Shown: positions 7,275 through 16,343 of the stretch, piece after piece
How the letters are laid out: each line of letters begins with the position of its first letter
Position numbering within the stretch: position 1 is the stretch's first letter
Source of the DNA: Geopseudomonas sagittaria
Lineage (GTDB): Bacteria; Pseudomonadota; Gammaproteobacteria; Pseudomonadales; Pseudomonadaceae
NCBI RefSeq assembly: GCF_900115715.1
Contig: NZ_FOXM01000003.1
Location: 186,001-250,000, forward strand
Length of the DNA: 64,000 bases
Direction of reading: 5' to 3'
Program-made: the position numbers and the translations under genes
The notes under the pieces: model-generated
What the model saw: only the letters and a program-made list of their open reading frames with translations
Told to the model about the DNA's origin: nothing
Databases searched by the model: none

Positions 7275-8270
7275 TTGAGCGCCCCCATCAAATCCCCACG
7301 GTCCATTTCTCGGCGCTTTTCCGTTGCGCCGATGATGGATTGGACCGACCGTCACTGCCGGTATTTCCTGCGTCTGCTCTCCCAACACACCCTGCTCTAC
7401 ACCGAGATGGTCACCACCGGCGCGCTGCTGCATGGCGACCGCCAGCGTCATCTCGGCTACGACCAGAGCGAGCATCCGCTGGCCCTGCAGCTCGGCGGCA
7501 GCGTGCCGGCGGAGCTGGCGGCCTGCGCGCGGCTGGCTGAGGAAGCTGGCTACGACGAGGTGAATCTCAACGTCGGCTGCCCCAGCGACCGGGTGCAGAA
7601 CAACCTGATTGGCGCCTGTCTGATGGGCCATCCGGCACTGGTGGCCGACTGCGTGAAGGCGATGCTGGATGCGGTGAGCATTCCGGTGACGGTCAAGCAC
7701 CGCATCGGCATCAACGGCCGCGACAGCTATGCCGAGCTGTGCGACTTCGTCGGTCAGGTGGCCGAGGCCGGCTGTCGCAGCTTCACCGTGCATGCACGCA
7801 TCGCCATTCTCGAGGGGCTGTCGCCCAAGGCCAACCGCGAGGTGCCGCCGCTGCGCTACGAGGTGGCGGCACAGCTCAAGCGCGACTTCCCGGAGCTGGA
7901 GTTCATCCTCAACGGCGGGATCAAGACGCTGGAGGAGTGCAGGACGCACCTGGAGACCTTCGACGGGGTGATGCTCGGCCGCGAGGCCTACCACAACCCC
8001 TACCTGCTAGCCCGTGTCGACCAGGAGCTGTTCGGCGTCGAGCGCCCGGTGCCGACGCGCGGCGAGGTGATGCGCCAGCTGCGGCCGTACATCGAGCGGC
8101 ATCTGGCCGAAGGCGGCGCGATGCACCACATCACCCGCCATATCCTCGGCCTAGCCCAGGGCTTCCCCGGGGCGCGGCGCTTCCGTCAGGTGCTGTCGGT
8201 GGACGTGCACAAGACCGACAAGCCGCTCGGCGTGTTCGATCACGCCATCGAGCTGCTCGGCAGTCATTGA
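7275..8270 (+). CDS. dusA: tRNA-dihydrouridine(20/20a) synthase DusA
   Basis: DusA reduces uridine in the tRNA D-loop to dihydrouridine using FMN and NADPH. The 331-residue frame from a TTG at 7275 gives MSAPIKSPRSISRRFSVAPMMDWTD.., about the 332 residues of P. aeruginosa DusA. Further upstream in-frame codons give a non-homologous extension. Visible marks are the SVAPMMDWTD FMN-binding start, NLNVGCPSDRVQ with catalytic Cys102, TVKHRIG, the HAR segment and ILNGGI..DGVMLGREAYHNP of the TIM barrel, then the C-terminal helical domain. The ribosome-binding site is weak, so the exact start is uncertain. It is followed by tal on the same strand after about 70 bp. Confidence 0.93.
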   Translation: MSAPIKSPRSISRRFSVAPMMDWTDRHCRYFLRLLSQHTLLYTEMVTTGALLHGDRQRHLGYDQSEHPLALQLGGSVPAELAACARLAEEAGYDEVNLNVGCPSDRVQNNLIGACLMGHPALVADCVKAMLDAVSIPVTVKHRIGINGRDSYAELCDFVGQVAEAGCRSFTVHARIAILEGLSPKANREVPPLRYEVAAQLKRDFPELEFILNGGIKTLEECRTHLETFDGVMLGREAYHNPYLLARVDQELFGVERPVPTRGEVMRQLRPYIERHLAEGGAMHHITRHILGLAQGFPGARRFRQVLSVDVHKTDKPLGVFDHAIELLGSH

Positions 8271-8339
8271 AAGGGCATTGAGCAGGGAGGCTCCACTCGG
8301 TTAATGTCGGGTGATCTGTAACGACAGGGCTTTTGTCAG

Positions 8340-9266
8340 ATGACTTCCAAGCTGGAGCAACTCAAGCAGTACACCACCGTGGTCGCCGACACCGGCGACT
8401 TCGACGCCATTGCGCGCCTGCAGCCGGTGGACGCCACCACCAACCCCTCGCTGCTGCTCAAGGCCGCTGCGCTGCCGCGCTATGCCGGGCAGCTGCAGGC
8501 GGCCATCGCCGGCGCCGGGCAGGATCTGGGACTGGCCTGCGATCGCTTTGCCGTGGCCGTCGGCAGCGAAATCCTGCAGATCATTCCGGGGCGCATCTCC
8601 ACCGAGGTGGACTCGCGCCTGTCCTTCGACAGCCAGGCCAGCATCGAGCGCGCCAAGCGCCTGATCGGCCTGTACGAGGCCGCGGGCATCGGCCGCGAGC
8701 GGGTGCTGATCAAGGTCGCCTCGACCTGGGAAGGCATCCGCGCCGCCGAGCAGCTCGAACGCGACGGCATCCAGACCAACCTGACCCTGCTGTTTTCCTT
8801 CGCCCAGGCGCAGGCCTGCGCCGACGCCGGCGTGTTCCTGATCTCGCCCTTCGTCGGGCGCATCTACGACTGGTACAAGAAGGCCGAGGGCCGCGACTAC
8901 GTCGGCGCCGAGGATCCGGGCGTGCAGTCGGTGACGCGCATCTACAACTACTACAAGGCCAATGGCTACGCGACCGTGGTGATGGGCGCGAGCTTCCGCA
9001 ACCTCGGCCAGATCGAGCAACTGGCCGGCTGCGACCGCCTGACCATCAGCCCGGAGCTGATGCAGCAGCTGGCTGCCGATACGGGCGAGCTGCCGCGCCG
9101 CCTGAGTCCGGGCGCCGCCAGCGAGGCGCGCGAAAGCCTGGACGAGCGCAGCTTCCGCTGGCGGATGAACGAGGACGCCATGGCCACCGAGAAGCTGGCC
9201 GAGGGCATCCGCCTGTTCGCCCGCGATCAGGAAAAGCTCGAGGCGCTGCTGGCCGCCAAGGCCTGA
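8340..9266 (+). CDS. tal: Transaldolase
   Basis: Transaldolase transfers a dihydroxyacetone unit between sedoheptulose-7-phosphate and glyceraldehyde-3-phosphate in the non-oxidative pentose phosphate pathway. The 308-residue protein starts [20 protein letters not shown] and shows [12 protein letters not shown], the Schiff-base lysine in [12 protein letters not shown] (Lys125), [12 protein letters not shown] and [11 protein letters not shown]. This is the classical class I form of typical length. It is followed by a strong bidirectional terminator shared with the convergent rssB-rssC operon. Confidence 0.96.
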   Translation: MTSKLEQLKQYTTVVADTGDFDAIARLQPVDATTNPSLLLKAAALPRYAGQLQAAIAGAGQDLGLACDRFAVAVGSEILQIIPGRISTEVDSRLSFDSQASIERAKRLIGLYEAAGIGRERVLIKVASTWEGIRAAEQLERDGIQTNLTLLFSFAQAQACADAGVFLISPFVGRIYDWYKKAEGRDYVGAEDPGVQSVTRIYNYYKANGYATVVMGASFRNLGQIEQLAGCDRLTISPELMQQLAADTGELPRRLSPGAASEARESLDERSFRWRMNEDAMATEKLAEGIRLFARDQEKLEALLAAKA

Positions 9267-9282
9267 GCTGCCGCTGCGCAAT

Positions 9283-9315
9283 AAAAAAGCCGCGCTGATC
9301 AGCGCGGCTTTTTTA
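9283..9315. terminator. Bidirectional rho-independent terminator between tal and rssC
   Basis: A perfect palindromic GC-rich stem (GCCGCGCTGA/TCAGCGCGGC at 9289-9308) is flanked by A6 on the left and T6 on the right. It can therefore end tal on the plus strand and rssC on the minus strand. Confidence 0.9.
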
Positions 9316-9335
9316 TTTCAGAATCAGTGAACGCG

Positions 9336-9818
9336 TCAGTGGCGCTCCAGCGCCGTCACCAGATCGCGGAAGGCCTGGCGGTTGTGCTCGTTGAGCCCCA
9401 TGAGGATGCGGTGCGCTTCCAGCACCTTGGCCTTCACCTGCTCTTCGGAGACATCTTGCGGCGGCAGGTCGCTCAGACACTCCGGACAGGGCAGCGGCGT
9501 CCCCAGGATGTTGAACACCTGATCGAAGCCCATCGACTCCAGCAGGCGGGTGATGTCCGGGTTGGTGGTCACCAGGGCCGGCAGCAGGCCGACCTTCTGC
9601 CGCGAGAGGATGGACAGCTTGGCCAGCAGTCCCAGGGTGGTGCTGTCGATACTGGACGTCTCCGTCAGATCGATGACGATCGACGAAAAATTACGCGCCC
9701 CGAAGATCTTCTCGATGGTGGCATCCAGTGCCGAACACAGGGTCAGGCGCACTTCACCGACAAACTTCAGAACGAAAGTGCCTTGCTGCTCGGCAAACTG
9801 GATCTTACCCGTACTCAT
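9336..9818 (-). CDS. rssC: Anti-sigma factor antagonist (STAS domain), RssC/HsbA type
   Basis: This 160-residue STAS protein is the phosphorylatable switch element of a partner-switching module. The motif IVIDLTETSSIDSTTLGLL contains the expected phospho-serine region (Ser59 by alignment with the SpoIIAA D-S-S-G motif; Ser55 and Ser56 are adjacent). A C-terminal extension carries PLPCPECLSDLPPQD, with a CxxC pair, and a helical tail, as in Pseudomonas HsbA/RssC proteins. The gene overlaps the end of rssB by four bases (ATGA), so the PP2C phosphatase of RssB is the obvious partner. In P. aeruginosa the related HsbR-HsbA switch controls RpoS/FlgM; a link of this pair to RpoS is inferred from RssB. 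Confidence 0.86.
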   Translation of the reverse strand: MSTGKIQFAEQQGTFVLKFVGEVRLTLCSALDATIEKIFGARNFSSIVIDLTETSSIDSTTLGLLAKLSILSRQKVGLLPALVTTNPDITRLLESMGFDQVFNILGTPLPCPECLSDLPPQDVSEEQVKAKVLEAHRILMGLNEHNRQAFRDLVTALERH

Positions 9819-11005
9819 GCAAACTTCCTGCTCAGCACCAGCAAGGCGATATCATCCGGCATCTCGCCGAGGTTGGCCAGCCCGAATACCCGACGCAAGC
9901 CTTCCAGACTACCACCCGCCTGACAGACCATCTGCGGCAGGATCGCCTCCTTGTCCTTGAGCGTCTCGCCCGGCAGCAGGTCGAAGATCCCGTCGGAAAA
10001 CAGGGTGAGACTGAAACGTTCCGGCAACATCAGTTCGCGATCCTCGTAGGTCGCCTGCTCGAACAGGCCGACCGGCAAGCCGCGCCCCTCGAGATAATGC
10101 GCCTCGCCATCACTGTAGAACACCGGCAATGGCAGGTGACCGCCAACGCTGTAGGTGAGCTTGCCGGTGCTCTCGTCGATCACCCCACCGAGCATGGTCA
10201 CGTGCTTGCCCAGCTTGCAGTTGATCAGGCCACGGTTGATGTGGCTGAGCACGTCGGAGGGATGAAACTCCGGCAGCGGTCGATTGCGGTAGCGCCGCGA
10301 CTCGTAGAGCAGGCGCGTGGTCATGAACTTGAGCAGCACGGTGACGAAGGCCGAGGAGGCCCCGTGCCCGGAGACGTCGGCCAGGTAGAAGCCGATTCGC
10401 CGCTCGTCGACGCGGAAGTAGTCGACGAAGTCGCCGGACAGGTACAGCGAAGGAATGATCTGGTGGGCAAAATGGAATTCGCCAGCCTCCCAGGGGGTCA
10501 CCGGCAGCATGTTCATCTGCACGTGGCGCCCGGCATTCTGGTCTTCCTGGAGCAGGCTCAGGCTGGCCTGCAGCTCCCGATTGGTCGACTCGAGGCGCTC
10601 GCGGTAGCGGCGATTTTCCTGACGCAGACGCGCACGGTCGAGCGCCCGGCGCACCGAGTGCTCGAGCATGCCGGTATCTTCCAGCGGCTTGACCAGATAG
10701 TCGGCGGCCCCCAGGCGCAGGGCCTCGACCGCATCGCTCATCACCCCGGCCGCAGAGATCACGATGACCGGCACGTCGCTGTCGAGCTCGGCAATCCGCT
10801 GGATCAACCCCCGGCCATCGAGCTCCGGAGTGTTCAGATCGCAGATCACCAGATCGGGCTGCTCCCGCTCGAAGAGCTCCAGGCCGCGACGCCCCGTGGC
10901 CGCCTCCAGCACACAGAAACCCGCCTCCTCGAGGCAGGCGTGCAGGCTGGCGCGCACCTTTTCGTCGTCATCAATGACCAGCAACTTGGCACTGATTGTG
11001 TGCAT
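9815..11005 (-). CDS. rssB: Response regulator with PP2C phosphatase output, RssB type
   Basis: The protein has 396 residues. Residues 1-120 form a CheY-like receiver (LLVIDDDEKVRASL; phospho-acceptor Asp56 in LVICDLNTPELDG; Lys in DYLVKPLEDT). A coiled coil (about 130-165) connects it to a PP2C/SpoIIE-type phosphatase domain from about 180 to the end, with GDFVDYFRVDERRIGFYLADVSGHGASSA and LTLFSDGIFDLLPGE supplying metal-binding Asp residues. Pseudomonas RssB keeps this phosphatase domain, unlike E. coli RssB, and delivers RpoS to ClpXP. Here it likely also dephosphorylates RssC, encoded by the overlapping next gene. The start is an ATG; the 190-bp upstream region holds no gene. Confidence 0.88.
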   Translation of the reverse strand: MHTISAKLLVIDDDEKVRASLHACLEEAGFCVLEAATGRRGLELFEREQPDLVICDLNTPELDGRGLIQRIAELDSDVPVIVISAAGVMSDAVEALRLGAADYLVKPLEDTGMLEHSVRRALDRARLRQENRRYRERLESTNRELQASLSLLQEDQNAGRHVQMNMLPVTPWEAGEFHFAHQIIPSLYLSGDFVDYFRVDERRIGFYLADVSGHGASSAFVTVLLKFMTTRLLYESRRYRNRPLPEFHPSDVLSHINRGLINCKLGKHVTMLGGVIDESTGKLTYSVGGHLPLPVFYSDGEAHYLEGRGLPVGLFEQATYEDRELMLPERFSLTLFSDGIFDLLPGETLKDKEAILPQMVCQAGGSLEGLRRVFGLANLGEMPDDIALLVLSRKFA

Positions 11006-11195
11006 GAATCATCCAGGCAAACGGCGCCGCACGCGGCTCAGAAGACAGGTTGAACACATCGGTCGCCTGCGGCTGCCGATATATGGCGCGACACTACTCG
11101 CATCGGCATCGGCGTTCAAGCCGGGCACCGGCTGCGGATATATCTGCTTACAGCGTCCTTTATGGCGCATCCCTGCAGACCGCCGGTGGCGCGTC

Positions 11196-11897
11196 TTAGA
11201 AGTCGTCCTCGACCTGACCATCCTGCACCTTGAACTCGCGGTTCTGCAGGTAGGCATTGCGGATAAACAGGTACTTGTCGCCGCTGATGACCTTCTCGGC
11301 CGACAACAGATCGGCGCGGGTGTCGATCACGTCGACGCCGCGGGTGGTATTGCGCGTCGGCACATGGTCGATCGCCCCGTAGAACGAGTGCAGACTGTCG
11401 ACCGCCATGCCCGAGGCATCGCGCGGCGAACTCGGCCCGAAGAACGGCAGCATCAGGTAGGGCCCGCTGGGCACTCCCCAGGCGCCCAGGGTCTGGCCGA
11501 AGTCCTCGTCGTTGCGCGGCAGACCGGCATGCCGTGCCACATCGAAGAAGCCGCCCACGCCAGCCGTGGTATTGATCAGGAAGCGCGCAGTATCGACGCC
11601 GGCATCGTGGAACTTGCCCTGCAGGGTGTTGTTGGCGAAGTTGCCAACCTCACCGAGGTTGGCGAACACGTTGCCGATGCCATCCTCGAGGAATTGCGGG
11701 GTCACCGCCTGGTAGCCACGCGCCAGCGGCTTCAGGGCGTAGGTGTCCAGGGTGTCGTTGAACACGAAGACCGGGCGATTGAAGGACTCCCAGGGGTCTT
11801 CCTCGCTGGCCTGGGCGACGACGGGCAGCAGCGCCAGGCCGGCCATGGCCAACAGGCGCAGGGAGCGAGCCGCCCCGTTCGTGCAATGATCACGCAT
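11196..11897 (-). CDS. mlaA: MlaA (VacJ) outer-membrane lipid asymmetry protein
   Basis: MlaA forms a channel in the outer membrane that removes misplaced phospholipids from the outer leaflet and passes them to MlaC. The 233-residue product has a signal peptide (LRLLAMAGLALLPVVAQA, cleavage after residue 30) and the family block DPWESFNRPVFVFNDTLDTYALKPLARGY, then NFANNTLQG, GGFFDVARHAGL and GPYLMLPFFGPSSPRDA. No lipobox cysteine is present at the cleavage site, so this looks like a signal-peptidase I substrate rather than a lipoprotein as in E. coli. I chose the ATG at 11895-11897 because AAGGAG lies eight bases upstream; a longer frame lacks support. The rest of the mla operon is not in the window. 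Confidence 0.92.
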   Translation of the reverse strand: MRDHCTNGAARSLRLLAMAGLALLPVVAQASEEDPWESFNRPVFVFNDTLDTYALKPLARGYQAVTPQFLEDGIGNVFANLGEVGNFANNTLQGKFHDAGVDTARFLINTTAGVGGFFDVARHAGLPRNDEDFGQTLGAWGVPSGPYLMLPFFGPSSPRDASGMAVDSLHSFYGAIDHVPTRNTTRGVDVIDTRADLLSAEKVISGDKYLFIRNAYLQNREFKVQDGQVEDDF

Positions 11898-12107
11898 GTA
11901 CTTGTCTCCTTGAGCTTCCAGCATGACCGGCCGCCTCGACCGACCATATTTCAGCCGCGCAGTATATGCTTGTCGAAATTTTTTGCAGCCACTACCGACC
12001 AATGAGCCTTGATGCGGATCACCCGCAAAGCCGCGCGGTAGGTTAGTCTTGCAAACAGAAGCTGGCCGTCGCAGCCCCGGCCGAACCACTGCAGAAGGAA
12101 GATCGCA

Positions 12108-12374
12108 ATGCCCGAACGCCAACTCCAGCAGCAACTGCAAGACCTGCGCAACCAGCTGGCCGAGGATCCGCCACTGAGCGACGAGGACAAGGCCGCGCTG
12201 ATCGAACTGATGAGTGAGATCGAGGTGCAGCTGGCCCGCGAACTGGCCAGCGCGCCGGACGCCAGCCTGGTCGACGGCGTCAACCTGGCGGTGGAGCGCT
12301 TCGAGGTCAGCCATCCGACCCTGGCCGGGAGCCTGCGCTCGATCCTGCAGACCCTGGCCAACATGGGCATCTGA
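12108..12374 (+). CDS. DUF4404 family protein
   Basis: This 88-residue acidic helical protein begins MPERQLQQQLQDLRNQLAEDPPLSDEDKA and has a conserved tail FEVSHPTLAGSLRSILQTLANMGI, typical of DUF4404 proteins found across Pseudomonas. There is no known biochemical role, signal peptide or membrane segment. It stands alone, divergent from mlaA, with an AGAAGGAAG ribosome-binding site and its own terminator downstream. Transcription is probably from the 210-bp gap shared with mlaA. Confidence 0.8.
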   Translation: MPERQLQQQLQDLRNQLAEDPPLSDEDKAALIELMSEIEVQLARELASAPDASLVDGVNLAVERFEVSHPTLAGSLRSILQTLANMGI

Positions 12375-12395
12375 GTTTCACCCGCAATGAAAGTG

Positions 12396-12429
12396 AAAAA
12401 GCCGGCCTGTTTCCCAGGCCGGCTTTTTC
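12396..12429. terminator. Bidirectional terminator between the DUF4404 gene and queF
   Basis: A nine-base perfect stem GCCGGCCTG/CAGGCCGGC (12401-12423), flanked by A5 on the left and T5 on the right, lies between convergent genes. Confidence 0.88.
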
Positions 12430-12449
12430 ATGTCTGCGGCATCGGCAAG

Positions 12450-13280
12450 CTACTGGCGCACCAGGCGCCGGTTGTCCGGACTGGGCGCATGGGTGCTGCG
12501 GTACGGATTGATGTCCAGCCCGCCGCGGCGCACGTAGCGCGCATGCACGCTCAGGCGCTCGGGCTGCAGCAGGGTCTTGAGATCGAGATAGATGCGCTCG
12601 ACGCACTGCTCGTGGAAGTCGCCATGCATGCGCAGCGACACCACATAGGCCAGCAGCGCGGCGCGATCCAGCGCCGGGCCGGTGTAGTCGATGACCACCG
12701 TGCCCCAGTCCGGCTGGCCGGTGACCGGACAGTTGGACTTGAGCAGATTGCTGTGCAGGGTTTCGCTGACCACGCGCGAGCGGTCGCAGAGCAGCAGCCC
12801 GGCATCCGGCGGACCGTAGTGGTCGATGGCGATGTCCTGCTCGTCGAGGCAGTCGCCGGCCGGGCGCGCCACGCCCTCCTCCGCCACTTCATCCAGGCTG
12901 CGCACGCGCACCGCGACCGGCGCACCGGCAGCGGCCGACAGGTCGCGCGCCAGCACCTCGACCAGCGCCGCGCGGCTGGCGAAGCGGGTCTGGTTCAGCG
13001 AGTTGAGGTACAGCTTGAACGACTTGGACTCGATGATGCAGGGCGAGTGCGCCGGAATGGCGAACTCGCCGATGGCCACCACCGGCTTGCCCTTTTCGGT
13101 CAGCCAGGACAGCTCGTAGCAGTTCCACAGATCGACGCCCTGGAACGGCAGCGCCGCCGGATCGATACCCAGCTCCAGCCACTTGGCCGTGCGCGGGATG
13201 GGGAACAGCAACTCGGGGGCATACTCGGCCACGTACTCGGTGGTCTTGCCCAGCGGGGAATGATGGACGTCTTGCGCCAT
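12450..13280 (-). CDS. queF: NADPH-dependent 7-cyano-7-deazaguanine reductase QueF
   Basis: QueF reduces preQ0 to preQ1 in queuosine biosynthesis. The 276-residue size and two-part architecture are those of the long E. coli-type (YqcD) subfamily. Key elements are the catalytic cysteine in [15 protein letters not shown], the E-S-K-S-x-K substrate motif in [13 protein letters not shown], and the [10 protein letters not shown] segment near the C-terminus. Homology begins at [17 protein letters not shown], so I use the ATG at 13278-13280; a GAGCAGG site lies upstream. It is separated from the ABC permease by about 80 bp on the same strand. No preQ1 riboswitch was recognised upstream. Confidence 0.95.
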   Translation of the reverse strand: MAQDVHHSPLGKTTEYVAEYAPELLFPIPRTAKWLELGIDPAALPFQGVDLWNCYELSWLTEKGKPVVAIGEFAIPAHSPCIIESKSFKLYLNSLNQTRFASRAALVEVLARDLSAAAGAPVAVRVRSLDEVAEEGVARPAGDCLDEQDIAIDHYGPPDAGLLLCDRSRVVSETLHSNLLKSNCPVTGQPDWGTVVIDYTGPALDRAALLAYVVSLRMHGDFHEQCVERIYLDLKTLLQPERLSVHARYVRRGGLDINPYRSTHAPSPDNRRLVRQ

Positions 13281-13362
13281 GACCTGCTCGATAAACGAAG
13301 AAAACGCTGAAGCGTGACGGCCGCGGGCGGCAAACGCAAGCCCGCCCGGCGGCCGCTCGCCC

Positions 13363-14142
13363 TTACTGGCGCATGCCGATGCCACGGCTGAGCAGCTGGT
13401 AGCAGGCGATGTACAGCACGGCCGCCGCCAGCAGCATCAGACCGAGGGCGGTGCCGATATGGATGTCGGAGACGCCGAGGATGCCATAGCGGAAGGCATT
13501 GACCATGTGCAGGATCGGGTTGGCCAGCGATACCGTCTGCCAGAACGGCGAGAGCATGCTGATCGAGTAGAACACCCCGCCCAGATAGGTCAGCGGCGTC
13601 AGCACGAAGGTCGGGATGATCGAGATATCGTCGAAGTTGCGCGCATACACCGCGTTGATGAACCCGCACAGCGCGAAGATGGTCGCCGCCAGCAGGATCA
13701 CCAGCACGGTGACGCCGGCATGGTGCACCTGCAGGTCGGTGAAGAACAGCGACAGCGTGGTGACGATGGCCGCCACCGCCAGGCCGCGCAGCACGCCGCC
13801 GAGGACGAAGCCGACCAGGATCACGTGCGGCGAGGTCGGCGATACCAGCAGCTCCTCGACCGAGCGCTGGAACTTGGCGCCGAAGAAGCTCGATACCACG
13901 TTGCCGTAGGAGTTGGTGATCACCGACATCATGATCAGACCGGGGACGATGTATTCCATGTAGGAAAACCCGCCCATGTCGCCGATCTGCCGGCCGATCA
14001 GGTTGCCGAAGATGACGAAGTACAGAACCATGGTGATCGCCGGAGGCAGCAGGGTCTGTGGCCAGATGCGGGTGAAACGGCGCACTTCCTTGCGCACGAT
14101 GGTTTGCAGGGCGACCCAGTTGGCACGCAGTTCGACAGACAT
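13363..14142 (-). CDS. yadH: ABC-2 type transporter permease (YadH-like)
   Basis: This 259-residue inner-membrane protein has about six hydrophobic helices. It starts [38 protein letters not shown] and contains the ABC-2 family marks [40 protein letters not shown] and the final LSRGIGMRQ. It pairs with the ATPase encoded immediately upstream with no spacer. The E. coli homologue is yadH. The substrate is not established; the family exports small molecules or lipids, so I claim only an ABC-2 exporter. Confidence 0.9.
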   Translation of the reverse strand: MSVELRANWVALQTIVRKEVRRFTRIWPQTLLPPAITMVLYFVIFGNLIGRQIGDMGGFSYMEYIVPGLIMMSVITNSYGNVVSSFFGAKFQRSVEELLVSPTSPHVILVGFVLGGVLRGLAVAAIVTTLSLFFTDLQVHHAGVTVLVILLAATIFALCGFINAVYARNFDDISIIPTFVLTPLTYLGGVFYSISMLSPFWQTVSLANPILHMVNAFRYGILGVSDIHIGTALGLMLLAAAVLYIACYQLLSRGIGMRQ

Positions 14143-15072
14143 TCACTGGCCTCCGGCGAGATTCTTTTCCACCAGGGAGACGAACAGCTCCTCCAGGCGG
14201 TTGGTCTTGTTGCGCAGGCTGAGCACCTCGATGCCTTGCGCGGCGAGCTGGGCGAACAGCTCGTTGAGGCCCTGACTCTTCTCCACCTGCACCTCGAGGG
14301 TCAGCGGATCGACCAGCTGGGCCGGATAACCGGCCAGCGCGGGCAGTGCGGCAAGCGGGCTGCGCAGGTCGAACAGGAAGGTCTCCACATGCAGCTTCAT
14401 CAGCAGCTCGCGCATGCTGGTGTTCTCGACGATGCGCCCGTGGTCGATGATGCCGATGTTGCGGCACAGCTGCTCGGCCTCCTCCAGGTAGTGGGTGGTG
14501 AGGATGATGGTGATGCCCTGGCGGTTCAGCTCGGTCAGGAAGGTCCACATCGAGCGGCGCAGCTCGATGTCGACGCCGGCGGTGGGCTCGTCGAGGATCA
14601 GCAGGCGCGGCTGGTGGATCAGCGCGCGGGCGATCATCAGGCGGCGCTTCATGCCGCCGGAGAGCATGCGCGAGGGCACGTTGCGCTTGTCCCACAGCCC
14701 CAGCTCGGTGAGGTAGTGCTCGGCGCGCTCGCCGGCGATGCGCGCCGGAATGCCGTAGTAGCCGGCCTGGGCGACGAGGATGTCGAAGGCCTTCTCGAAC
14801 TGGTTGAAGTTGAACTCCTGCGGCACCACGCCGAGGCAGCGCTTGAGCCCGGACGGATCGCGGTCGAGATCGTGACCGAACACCTCGACCGTACCGCCGC
14901 TCTTGTTCACCAGCGTGGAGAGGATGCCGATGGTGGTGGACTTGCCCGCCCCGTTGGGGCCGAGCAGGGCGAAGAAGTCGCCTTCGGCGACATCCAGATC
15001 GATGCCCTTGAGGGCCTGGAAGCCGTTGCCGTAGGTCTTGGTCAACTGGCGAATGGTCAATGCGGAAGTCAT
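14143..15072 (-). CDS. yadG: ABC transporter ATP-binding protein (YadG-like)
   Basis: The product is 309 residues. Walker A is GPNGAGKST (about residues 38-46), the signature is LSGGMKRRL, and Walker B is RLLILDEPTAGVD, followed by the H-loop in TTHYLEEAEQL. A C-terminal regulatory extension of about 80 residues follows the nucleotide-binding domain, usual for the YadG/DrrA-like group. The start MTSALTIRQLTKTYGNG is taken from homology; the ribosome-binding site before it is poor, and upstream in-frame codons without homology were ignored. Its stop abuts the ATG of the permease gene, indicating one operon. Confidence 0.92.
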   Translation of the reverse strand: MTSALTIRQLTKTYGNGFQALKGIDLDVAEGDFFALLGPNGAGKSTTIGILSTLVNKSGGTVEVFGHDLDRDPSGLKRCLGVVPQEFNFNQFEKAFDILVAQAGYYGIPARIAGERAEHYLTELGLWDKRNVPSRMLSGGMKRRLMIARALIHQPRLLILDEPTAGVDIELRRSMWTFLTELNRQGITIILTTHYLEEAEQLCRNIGIIDHGRIVENTSMRELLMKLHVETFLFDLRSPLAALPALAGYPAQLVDPLTLEVQVEKSQGLNELFAQLAAQGIEVLSLRNKTNRLEELFVSLVEKNLAGGQ

Positions 15073-15225
15073 GAAGGGATGCACGCGCGGAAAATCGAGT
15101 GCACTAGATAGGGGTTCGCCGCCGCAAATGCAACCTCCAGGGCCACCGACAGCCGCGTTTGCGGGCGCTAATCGCACTCCTTGCAGCTGCTATACTCGCC
15201 CGCCGTTTTACTGCCGGATTCTGCC

Positions 15226-15636
15226 ATGGCCACCACCTACATCGACCATCACCTCGCCCTGCTCACCCACCTGCGCACCATCCTGGCTGCCCTGGGCGAG
15301 GCCGAACAGGTACCGGAAGAGAACCACGCGCTGTTTCTCGAGCGCTTCGACGAGCTGATGGCCGAGCTGCCGCGCCAGCCTGAAGATGCCATGGCGCAGG
15401 GTCAGGAACTGATCGTCCAGGTGTTCCATCGTTACCCGCAGATCGCCCACCTGATCCCGCGCGACCTGCTGTGGTTCTTCGCCGGCGACTGCCTGCACTA
15501 CATGCCGGACGAGGAGATCGAGTTGTACCAGCAACTCGACGAGCGCCGCTTCGCCGCCGAGGAGGATGGCGAGGAGTTCGATTGGGAGCGGGAGAAGCAG
15601 CTGCTCGCCCTGCCGGACGACAGCCCGCGCCACTGA
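15226..15636 (+). CDS. Conserved Pseudomonas protein of the PA2817 type
   Basis: The product is 136 residues, acidic and soluble, starting MATTYIDHHLALLTHLRTILAALGE. It has a conserved centre HRYPQIAHLIPRDLLWFFAGDCLHYMPDEEIELYQQLDE and an acidic tail. It resembles the PA2817 family, which also lies beside tRNA genes in P. aeruginosa. No catalytic motif is evident. An in-frame TTG at 15181 would add 15 residues, but homology and gene spacing favour the ATG. A bidirectional terminator follows, shared with the convergent tRNA operon. Confidence 0.75.
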   Translation: MATTYIDHHLALLTHLRTILAALGEAEQVPEENHALFLERFDELMAELPRQPEDAMAQGQELIVQVFHRYPQIAHLIPRDLLWFFAGDCLHYMPDEEIELYQQLDERRFAAEEDGEEFDWEREKQLLALPDDSPRH

Positions 15637-15708
15637 GCCGCCAGCAGCCTCCCCGACCTTGCCAGGTCGGGAGCTGCCCGGCGCAGGCCTTGCGTGAAAA
15701 ACGCGCAT

Positions 15709-15740
15709 AAAAAAACGCCACCGGGAGGTGGCGTTTTTTC
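15709..15740. terminator. Bidirectional terminator between the PA2817-type gene and the tRNA operon
   Basis: The stem ACGCCACC/GGTGGCGT (15715-15734) has an A-run on the left and T6 on the right. It ends both the plus-strand gene and the minus-strand tRNA transcript. Confidence 0.88.
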
Positions 15741-15745
15741 GTATC

Positions 15746-15821
<76 letters not shown>

Positions 15822-15910
15822 AATAACCCTTTCGGGCGCTCAGGCATCGCTGCCTGCTGATCCCGGCTTTCGCCTCTGGATCACGCATCGCTTGCGCGTT
15901 GCGTTGAATT

Positions 15911-15986
<76 letters not shown>

Positions 15987-15991
15987 AAAAG

Positions 15992-16067
15992 TGGCGTCCC
16001 CTAGGGGACTCGAACCCCTGTTACCGCCGTGAAAGGGCGGTGTCCTAGGCCACTAGACGAAGGGGAC
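15992..16067 (-). tRNA. tRNA-Glu (anticodon TTC)
   Basis: This 76-base minus-strand tRNA has acceptor GTCCCCT/AGGGGAC, anticodon loop CTTTCAC, T-loop GTTCGAGTC and encoded CCA. It is first in a Glu-Gly-Gly operon driven by the strong promoter at 16174-16202. Confidence 0.97.
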
Positions 16068-16173
16068 GCGGCCTGGAACTTATAACAGCCATGACTGCCA
16101 CATTTCCAACCTTCCCGCTTGACACTTACTTCGGCTTTCGCCTTGTTTCGCGCTTTGCTTGGGAAGTGCGCGC

Positions 16174-16202
16174 ATTCTAGGGAGCCACCTCGAGATCGTC
16201 AA
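16174..16202 (-). promoter_or_regulatory. Sigma-70 promoter of the tRNA-Glu-Gly-Gly operon
   Basis: On the minus strand TTGACG, a 17-bp spacer and TAGAAT are followed by a GCGCGC discriminator. A GC-rich discriminator is typical of stable-RNA promoters under stringent control. The promoter lies about 110 bp upstream of tRNA-Glu. Confidence 0.8.
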
Positions 16203-16277
16203 CCCCAATTTGAATGTTTTTTTAAATCAATGGGTTGCATTGAAAACCGGGCATCGCCGCAAGCGTTTCGAGGCGCA

Positions 16278-16305
16278 GTGACAGCCCGTCTGCGCATGCT
16301 ATAAA
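16278..16305 (+). promoter_or_regulatory. Possible promoter of the GST gene
   Basis: GTGACA, a 16-bp spacer and TATAAA lie about 38 bp before the GST start codon. The -10 match is good and the -35 moderate. It was found by eye only. Confidence 0.4.
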
Positions 16306-16343
16306 AGCGGCAGCCAACCCACCGAACAAACAGGACCTACCCC

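Noticed and set aside
15652-15671. Hairpin CCCGACCT-TGCC-AGGTCGGG as a tRNA-Gly fragment
   Set aside because: It resembles the anticodon arm of the nearby tRNA-Gly, but the similarity stops outside about 18 bases, so chance is likely.
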